A DNA stretch of 64,000 nt, from the NCBI GenBank assembly GCA_964420065.1, contig CAYQQK010000002.1, forward strand, positions 62,001 through 126,000, in the 5' to 3' direction. Made by a program: the position numbers and the translations under genes. This stretch comes from CAYQQK01 sp964420065. Its GTDB lineage: Bacteria; Bacillota; Dethiobacteria; DTU022. The notes under the pieces are model-generated. The model was not told the DNA's origin, did no database searches, and saw nothing but the letters and a program-made list of their open reading frames with translations. Shown piece after piece: positions 58,576 to 64,000 of the stretch (positions are counted from its first letter, which is position 1; every line of letters starts with the position of its first letter).

Positions 58576-59853
58576 CTAGCTCCCGCATGAAGAGAGATCA
58601 AGGCGCTTCTCCGGGCCTTTCAGCAGTGCTTCCAGCCCGGTTACCGCCTCTGCCCCGTCTTGCAGCAGCTCTTCAACCATCATTGCCGCGCGGCCCCCGC
58701 TGAAATCCCGGCGGCCGATCTCCTCCGCCTCCATGATCAAGACCGGGATGCCACGGGCCCGGGCCTGTTTCACCGCGGCCAGACACCGTAAATTCCCCCC
58801 CCCGAAAGGAACCGGCGGCACCACCACCCGATCCGCTTCAAAGATGAGCTGCAGGTGCTCCCGGTGCAGGGCGCCGGAGATGATCGAGAAAGGGGGGACC
58901 TCGACCAGCGGCAGACGGTGAAAACGGGCAAAACGGTAGCCGCCGTCCTGCGCGGAAACCGGACCCACGGAAAGCCGCAGGCCCGCCCGAAAAAGGAATT
59001 CTAATGCAGGCAGGGCTTCCTCCCCGCCGGCAATGACGTGTACCCGGGCCGCGCGGTGATCCGCCGCCGGAGGGGAGCCGGCCACGCTGACCTGGATCGC
59101 CCCGGAGAGGGGGTGCCGGTAAATAAAGGCCGGAACCCCGTACGAGCAATGGATGTTCGGCGCAGTGATCACCTCTTCCGCCCGCCCGGCCGCCAGAACC
59201 CGGCCGCCGGCCAGGAGAAGAAATCGTTGAAAATAGTGGGCGGCCAGGTTCAGGTCATGAATGGCGGTAATGACGGTCACTCCTTTTTCCCGGTTCAATT
59301 TGACGGCCAGTTCCAGCAACGCCGAACGGGAGCCAAGATCCAGATTGGCGGTCGGCTCGTCCAAAAGCAGCGCCTGCGGATCCTGGCAGACGGCCCGGGC
59401 CATCAAAACCCTTTGTTTTTCTCCACCGCTTAAAACAGTGATCGAGCGACGGGCCAGGTGCCCCACCCCGGTCAGCTCCATCGCCCGGCAGGCCGCCTCT
59501 TCTTCCGCCGCCCCTTCGCTCTGGAATCGTTCCAGATAAGGATACCGCCCCATGCGCACGATCTCGGCCACGGTAAAATCAAAATCGAGTGCCTGCTCCT
59601 GGGGTACCACCGCCATTAACCGCGCCGCTTCGCGGGTGCTGATGCGTTCGCTTTCCCGGCCGTCCAGCAGTATGCTGCCCGCAGTGGGTTCCAGAATTTT
59701 ACCGATACAGCGCAACAGGGTCGTTTTCCCCGCACCATTGGCCCCGAGCAAGGCCAGCATCTCGCCGCCCCGCACCGTAAATTCGGTCCCCTCCAGAACC
59801 GGGTGTGCTCCAAAATGAACGGCCAGACCGTCAACGATCACTTTCAGCCCCAT
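58576..59853 (-). CDS. Cobalamin-type ABC transporter ATPase with unusual C-terminal extension
   Basis: 425 residues. Seen: a BtuD/FecE-like ATPase (about 1-250): LLGANGAGKTTLLRCIG, LSGGEKQRVLMARAVC, LLLDEPTANLD and the H-loop ITAIHDLNLAA. The family is normally about 255-270 residues; here a further 170 residues follow, forming an alpha/beta domain with RVHVIAGGEEALPALEFLF, PLVEVPPFSIISGALHREHL, VVPPVPFGGGNLRCLAAVKQA and GIPVLIMEAEEIG. The extension is unassigned; being fused to the importer ATPase, it may sense cargo or regulate import. Start at the ATG at 59853. Confidence 0.9.
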   Translation of the reverse strand: MGLKVIVDGLAVHFGAHPVLEGTEFTVRGGEMLALLGANGAGKTTLLRCIGKILEPTAGSILLDGRESERISTREAARLMAVVPQEQALDFDFTVAEIVRMGRYPYLERFQSEGAAEEEAACRAMELTGVGHLARRSITVLSGGEKQRVLMARAVCQDPQALLLDEPTANLDLGSRSALLELAVKLNREKGVTVITAIHDLNLAAHYFQRFLLLAGGRVLAAGRAEEVITAPNIHCSYGVPAFIYRHPLSGAIQVSVAGSPPAADHRAARVHVIAGGEEALPALEFLFRAGLRLSVGPVSAQDGGYRFARFHRLPLVEVPPFSIISGALHREHLQLIFEADRVVVPPVPFGGGNLRCLAAVKQARARGIPVLIMEAEEIGRRDFSGGRAAMMVEELLQDGAEAVTGLEALLKGPEKRLDLSSCGS

Positions 59854-59858
59854 CAGCC

Positions 59859-60926
59859 TCACTCCCCTCCGCCAAAGTAGCGCAGTTTTTTACGTTTCTT
59901 CAGCAGGTAGATGAACAGGGGCGCCCCGAGGACGGCCGTGATGATCCCCACGGGCAATTCGGCCGGAGCGATCACGGTGCGGGCCAGGGTATCGGTGGCA
60001 ATGAGCAGTAAAGCACCGAGCAGGGCCGAGGCCGGCAACAGAAAACGGTGATCCGGGCCGGCCACAAGGCGGATCAGGTGCGGCACGACCAGCCCGACAA
60101 AGCCGATCATGCCCGCGGTGGATACGGCGGCGGCGACGAGCAAGGAGGCCCCGACGAGCAAGATCTTTTTTACCTTTTCCGTTTCCACGCCGAGGTGTTG
60201 CGCCGTCTCCTCGCCCAACAGCAGCACGTTCAGATCCCGGGCATAAACGGCGATCAGGGTGTAACCGGCCAGGGCATAAGGGAACATCACCCTGACCTTG
60301 CTCCAGGTCGCCCCGCCCAGCCCTCCCATCAACCAGAAAACGACCTGGTGCAGCTTTTCCCCGGCAAAATAGGTGCAGAGGGAGACCAGAGCCGAAACGA
60401 AAGCACTGACCGCGATCCCGGCCAGCAACAGGGTCATTACCGGAACCGACCGGCCGACCCGGGCCATGCCATAGACGAGCATGATCGTGAGGATCCCGCC
60501 GGTAAAAGCAAAAAGCGGCACCGCACTGAAACCGGCCAGCTCCAGGCTGGCCCCGGTGAGCATGGCCAGGATTGCTCCCAGGGCCGCACCGGAAGAGATC
60601 CCGATCACGTAGGGATCGGCCATGGGGTTACGAAAGAGCCCCTGGAAAACAACCCCGGCTACAGCCAGTGATCCGCCGACGATAGCGGCAAGAAAGACAC
60701 GGGGCAGGCGGATCAGAAACAGGATTTCCCGGTGTACTTCCGCGATGGCGGTATCCGATGAACCGGGGAAAAGCGGAGCGAAGAGCAGGATCACCGCCTC
60801 CCGCCGGCCGATCGTAGCCGCCCCGGTGACCACGGCCCCGGCAAAAGCAAGCCCCAGGAGCGCGATCAGGCCGGCCAGAAAAACGATCTTCCGATTTCCG
60901 GCAATTTCGCGCAGCTTCTTCAGCAT
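59859..60926 (-). CDS. btuC: Cobalamin ABC transporter permease
   Basis: 355 residues with about ten helices, FecCD/BtuC family. Seen: IRLPRVFLAAIVGGSLAVAGVVFQGLFRNPMADPYVIGISSGAALGA, MTLLLAGIAVSAFVSALVSL, LGGATWSKV, AQHLGVETEKVKK, GMIGFVGLVVPHLIRLVAGPDHR (coupling helix) and DTLARTVIAPAELPVGIITAVLGAPLFIYLL. The ATG at 60926 follows GGAGGGG; the frame extends to 61058. Second gene of the riboswitch-controlled operon; the ATPase gene starts 5 nt after its stop. Confidence 0.95.
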   Translation of the reverse strand: MLKKLREIAGNRKIVFLAGLIALLGLAFAGAVVTGAATIGRREAVILLFAPLFPGSSDTAIAEVHREILFLIRLPRVFLAAIVGGSLAVAGVVFQGLFRNPMADPYVIGISSGAALGAILAMLTGASLELAGFSAVPLFAFTGGILTIMLVYGMARVGRSVPVMTLLLAGIAVSAFVSALVSLCTYFAGEKLHQVVFWLMGGLGGATWSKVRVMFPYALAGYTLIAVYARDLNVLLLGEETAQHLGVETEKVKKILLVGASLLVAAAVSTAGMIGFVGLVVPHLIRLVAGPDHRFLLPASALLGALLLIATDTLARTVIAPAELPVGIITAVLGAPLFIYLLKKRKKLRYFGGGE

Positions 60927-60963
60927 GATCCCCTCCCCCGCGTTGTGAACGCCGGCGGTGTGT

Positions 60964-61905
60964 TTAAAACCGATCGGGATAAAACAGCCGGGCCGCCTCT
61001 TCAACCGCCTCCACGATGCGAGGACCGGGCCGGGCAAAGCAGTCGTCATCAACCGCATAAGCTCGATCTTCCTGCACGGCGGGGATGCTTCGCCAGCCGG
61101 TCCGTTCCGCCATCGTTTGCTGCATCAGACCGGCCGTTCCATGAAAGTTGGGGAAAAGGATCACCTCGGGCTGCCTTTCCACAACCAGTTCGGCGCTCAC
61201 TTTGGGATAATCTTGCGCCACGTCGCCAAAGATATTGACCCCTCCGGCCAGGGCAATGATTTCATCGATGATCGTCCCGGCCCCGGCGGTCATGAGCGGG
61301 TCCGAATAGACCTCGTAATAAACCCTTACTTTTTCCGTTTCGGCCAGGCCTGCCAACGGAACCCGGATTTGATCGATCCTTTCCCGCATCGAAGCGACCA
61401 GGGCTTCGCCCTGTTCGTTGATGCCCGCCGTTTCGGCCAGCAAGATGATCGCCGTTGCAATCTCCTCCAGCGTACCCGGGACCAGAACAAGGGTGTTGAT
61501 TCCCAGTTCTTCCAGTTGGGGCAAAAGGGCCTCGTGCATGTTTCCGGCCAGAACCAGGTCCGGTTCCAGCTCAAGCATTTTTTCCAAACTTGGCGTGGAA
61601 AAGCCCCCGATCTTCTCTTTTTCGGCCGCCTCCGGGGGATAGTTGCAATAGTCGGTCACGGCTACAATGCGGCCGGCCAGGCCCAGGGCAAATGCGATCT
61701 CGGTGTTGCTGGGAGAAAGGGAGATCATCCTTTGCGGAGAGTCTGCCAGCGTCACTTCCCGCCCGGCCTGGTCTGTGACTACAGCAAAAAAGTTGGCCGT
61801 GCTGTCTTGCGTCGCGTGACACCCCGCCAGGAGTAAAAATAGGGCGAGGCCAAAGGCCAGCCCCGGTAGCAACGGTGACAGCGGCAACCGCCACCTTGTT
61901 TTCAA
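60964..61905 (-). CDS. btuF: Corrinoid-binding lipoprotein of the ABC importer
   Basis: 313 residues, surface lipoprotein (helix and lipobox LLLAGC near residue 28). Seen: RMISLSPSNTEIAFALGLAGRIVAVTDYCNYP, GGFSTPSLEKMLELEPDLVL, VYYEVYSDPLMTAGAGT and FARPGPRIVEAVEEAARLFYP, all typical of BtuF-like periplasmic-binding folds. The TTG at 61905 has AAGGAGG 7 nt upstream; an earlier frame start (61983) is not supported. First gene after the cobalamin riboswitch. Confidence 0.93.
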   Translation of the reverse strand: MKTRWRLPLSPLLPGLAFGLALFLLLAGCHATQDSTANFFAVVTDQAGREVTLADSPQRMISLSPSNTEIAFALGLAGRIVAVTDYCNYPPEAAEKEKIGGFSTPSLEKMLELEPDLVLAGNMHEALLPQLEELGINTLVLVPGTLEEIATAIILLAETAGINEQGEALVASMRERIDQIRVPLAGLAETEKVRVYYEVYSDPLMTAGAGTIIDEIIALAGGVNIFGDVAQDYPKVSAELVVERQPEVILFPNFHGTAGLMQQTMAERTGWRSIPAVQEDRAYAVDDDCFARPGPRIVEAVEEAARLFYPDRF

Positions 61906-61921
61906 ATCAAACGCCTCCTTG

Positions 61922-61962
61922 AAAAAAATGAAAGGCCCCGCCCTTGGTGAAAGGTCGGAGCC
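61922..61962 (-). terminator. Riboswitch-controlled terminator ahead of btuF
   Basis: Hairpin GGCTCCGACC / GGGCGGGGCC with a 9-nt loop followed on the minus strand by TTTCATTTTTTT, located between the riboswitch and btuF. A second small hairpin GCCACG/CGTGGC lies at 61980-61995. Confidence 0.85.
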
Positions 61963-62034
61963 CGGTTCACAAAATAGAGCCACGGTAAAACGTGGCCAAA
62001 CCTCGCTTTACCCTTTCACGCGAAGGGAAAACAC

Positions 62035-62198
62035 AAGCGTTTGAGGCAGGTCTCCTGGCTTGCTTTCATCGCCGCCCCCGGCCTTCCCAGTTCGATCGAA
62101 CCAGTGGCATTTCAAGGGGCACGCTCCGGCTGACAGTGGCGGGACCGCGCCGGATTTTCACCGGCTTCCCAATTAAGCGCCGTCGCACCTAAACGCTA
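62035..62198 (-). ncRNA. Cobalamin riboswitch
   Basis: Read on the minus strand: AGCGTTTAGGTGC at the 5' side, GGGAAGCCGGTGAAAATCCGGCGCGGTCCCGCCACTG (B12-box core, with GCCACTGT), then GGAGCGTGCCCC and the 3' closing GCCAGGAGACCTGCCTCAAACGCT, which pairs with the 5' strand (AGCGTTT/AAACGCT). Vitamin B12 binding should allow the downstream terminator to form and switch off the transport and salvage operon. Confidence 0.97.
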
Positions 62199-62262
62199 TT
62201 CAATTGTTATTTCATGCTAGCACAGCCTGACCGGTTTGTCAACCGCGCGGCCGTCGCAATCG

Positions 62263-62679
62263 TCAGTAGGTCACCAGGTCGGGATCGGTTTCGGAGTGGG
62301 GCGAGGCGGTAAATTTAACCAGGATCCGGTTGGGAAGGCAAACGATGCTTTCGTAAGATCGGGAAATCCACCCGGTATGGGAACAGATCGCCCTTGGGCA
62401 GAGCTTCTCATCCAGGGGAAGCATGCGCAGGCGCCCGCCATTCACTTCGAGCACGGCGGTATGTTCACCGTTTTCACCAAAGGGAAAAGCATACGTATAG
62501 GCATCCTCCACAGAAAAAGAAAGTTCCGCTACGAGCCGGTTATCCAAATAGATCGCCGCGTAGCGCTGTTCCGGATGAAGCGGGCGGCTTAAATTGGACC
62601 AGAAACCGCCCAGCCCGCACAGGAAAAGCAGCCCGATGATCATCCAATCGGCCGGTTTTGGACGCAGCACTGCAATCAT
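62263..62679 (-). CDS. NusG-domain-II-like membrane-anchored protein
   Basis: 138 residues: one N-terminal helix (about 9-30, WMIIGLLFLCGLGGFW) and an extracytoplasmic beta domain with RYAAIYLDNRLVAELSFS, GRLRMLPLDEKLCPRAICSHTGWISRS and ESIVCLPNRILVKF, resembling the NusG domain II-like proteins of Firmicutes, which often sit near electron-transport genes. The Cys pairs in CPRAICSHTG and C in IVCLPN are conserved features. The ATG at 62679 follows GGAGGG. The role is unknown. Separated from the corrinoid operon by the riboswitch. Confidence 0.75.
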   Translation of the reverse strand: MIAVLRPKPADWMIIGLLFLCGLGGFWSNLSRPLHPEQRYAAIYLDNRLVAELSFSVEDAYTYAFPFGENGEHTAVLEVNGGRLRMLPLDEKLCPRAICSHTGWISRSYESIVCLPNRILVKFTASPHSETDPDLVTY

Positions 62680-62780
62680 AAACAGCCCTCCTGCCGGCAA
62701 TTATACCACAGGCTGCCCGCCGTAAATGCAAGCCCGGCCGTTATCCGGCGCCGGGCCGCGGTCCAACCTCAACCGGCGGG

Positions 62781-64000
62781 TTAGCTTCCGGCCGGGCGGG
62801 CCGCATTTTTTTTCGGCCTGAACATACGGCGCAGTTTTGCCACCGCTTTGCCGAAAATGAACCGGGTAAAAGCAAGGAAGGGCCGGGGATCGTCAGCCGC
62901 CCAGATCGCGTGAGCCTTGCGGTGGGCAAACCAGGGTTTCAAGATTTCTTTCCAGGCAAGCTGTTTCTTTTTCCTGTAGCCGCGTATGGCCAGGATGTCT
63001 TCGTACAGATGCCAGAAGGCCACCGGCCGGTCTTCCCGGAGGTGAAAGTCAGGCAAAGGCTCTCCAATCAGATCGCGGTACATGATATAGGCAAACTCGA
63101 CCCCACAGGCATCGAACAGGACATTGATGCTGCTCAGGCGGGCATTGATTTCAATCATGGAGAGCGCCTCCGTCTCCGGGTGCCTCTTGAATTCAATCTC
63201 GCCGTAGCCCCGGTAACCGAGCCGCCGCATGTACTCCAGGCCGATCCTGACTATTTCCGGATCATGGCGGTGACGGGTCAAAGTGGAAGAACCAAAGTTG
63301 GCCGGGAACTGACGCAGTTTTTGTGCGGTCAGCGTATGGGTCGGGCGCCCATGCCGATCGATGTAAACGTCAAAAACAAACATGCGATCGTCGAAACCGG
63401 GAATCAGCTCTTGAACCATCACCTCCAGACCCGCCGCCCGCGCTTCTTCCAGGGTTTGCTGCAATGCGGCGGCATTCGCTACCGGCAGGCATTTGGCGCG
63501 GAATATTTTCACAAAGAGATGGGAGATAGCCGGTTTAACCAGACAGGGGTAATGCATGGCCGCCGCCGCCGCCGCATCCGCGGCGGGACTATCCGGGAAA
63601 AAGGTCAGCGGCATCTGCAGACCGTGTTCCCGGGAAAGACGGTAAAGGCTCTTTTTATCGATCACCGCCTCCAGCAAGCCGGGAGGGTTGTCCGGGACCA
63701 GGTAAAACCGGGATAGCTCCCGGGCATAGCGGGAGATGAAAAGAGCGTAGTTGTCGGCCGAAGCGAAAAGGACCGGGGGACGATCAAATTCTTTTCCCAG
63801 GTGCAGCAGGAACCGGGCCAGCCCCGCCTCGTCCCGGTTGATATCCGGGCAGAGCACTTTTCGGTAGACATAGCGCGAGGCCAGCCCGTAGGCCCGCGAA
63901 AAGTCGTAGTCCAAAGCGTAGACCTTTACCCCGTGACGCCCCAGGGTCCGGATCCCGCCCAGAGCCGTATAGAAATTGGCTCCCAAAATAACCGCCGCTG
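62781..64000 (-). CDS. ATP-grasp ligase-like protein, 5' end outside the window
   Basis: At least 406 residues; the frame is open to the right edge, where AVILGANFYTALGGIRTLG continues an N-terminal PreATP-grasp Rossmann fold, so a few upstream residues are missing. Seen: DKKSLYRLSREHGLQMPLTF, PCLVKPAISH (ATP-binding Lys), VMVQELIPG, the Mg-binding GYGEIEFKRHPE and MIEINARLSSIN. A basic C-terminal tail (KLRRMFRPKKN) follows. Resembles carbamoyl-phosphate synthase large-subunit-like or D-aspartate ligase-like enzymes that make amide bonds in cell-wall or polysaccharide pathways; the substrate is unknown. Confidence 0.85.
   Translation of the reverse strand, partial: AAVILGANFYTALGGIRTLGRHGVKVYALDYDFSRAYGLASRYVYRKVLCPDINRDEAGLARFLLHLGKEFDRPPVLFASADNYALFISRYARELSRFYLVPDNPPGLLEAVIDKKSLYRLSREHGLQMPLTFFPDSPAADAAAAAAMHYPCLVKPAISHLFVKIFRAKCLPVANAAALQQTLEEARAAGLEVMVQELIPGFDDRMFVFDVYIDRHGRPTHTLTAQKLRQFPANFGSSTLTRHRHDPEIVRIGLEYMRRLGYRGYGEIEFKRHPETEALSMIEINARLSSINVLFDACGVEFAYIMYRDLIGEPLPDFHLREDRPVAFWHLYEDILAIRGYRKKKQLAWKEILKPWFAHRKAHAIWAADDPRPFLAFTRFIFGKAVAKLRRMFRPKKNAARPAGS

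Overview
The window (about 57% GC by eye, 64 kb) looks like the chromosome of a spore-forming, Gram-positive anaerobe of the Bacillota (Clostridia-like). The evidence is a tryptophan T-box leader, a CIRCE operator ahead of groESL, a SPOCS/LysM spore-coat-type protein, a membrane pyrophosphatase, an LCP cell-wall ligase, a TasA-like surface protein and an LPXTG-like anchor. I see no phage, insertion sequence or CRISPR array. Genes are tightly packed, and minus-strand operons dominate after about 32 kb.

1-10 kb (minus strand): start of hppA (cut by the window edge), a purine block azgA-purE-purL-purF, then an Lgt-like enzyme beside a large lipoprotein with a broken metallopeptidase motif. 10.2-19 kb (plus strand) is the most distinctive region, a Ser/Thr phosphosignalling island: two PP2C phosphatases, a membrane trypsin-like protease with a cytoplasmic FHA domain, a zinc-ribbon/FHA protein, a Big2 surface protein, and two zinc-ribbon/kinase/GYF_2 receptor kinases. 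The kinases share an almost identical 1.32-kb cytoplasmic part but carry unrelated extracellular ends. 19-21 kb: promoter, tryptophan-specific T-box and a stand-alone trpB2.

21-24.4 kb (minus): three surface proteins (MPQTG-anchored, Ig-like, TasA/camelysin-like with a Listeria-Bacteroides repeat). 24.9-34.6 kb: groESL with CIRCE, phosphodiesterase, SPOCS-LysM coat protein, DUF368 lipid-phosphate transporter, wecB, a possible ComK-like protein, sugar epimerase, pyrF and hsp20. 34.6-44.7 kb (minus): LCP ligase, half-length glycosyltransferase and murC; a DnaA-box-like cluster; the tsaE-tsaB-rimI-tsaD tRNA t6A locus; an ABC-F ATPase; small membrane and flavin proteins; tRNA-Ser(CGA).

44.8-52.4 kb (minus): a mannose-polymer cluster: GH130, two GT4 enzymes (one fused to an alpha-barrel domain), GDP-mannose pyrophosphorylase and phosphohexomutase. 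52.5-62.2 kb (minus): a cobalamin-riboswitch-controlled operon btuF-btuC-btuD*-cobU-cbiP*-cbiB-cobS-cobD-cobT-cobC, which imports corrinoid and completes the nucleotide loop. Starred genes are unusual: the ATPase has a 170-residue C-terminal extension and cobyric acid synthase lacks its glutaminase half. The window closes with a NusG-domain-II-like membrane protein and the 3' part of an ATP-grasp ligase gene.
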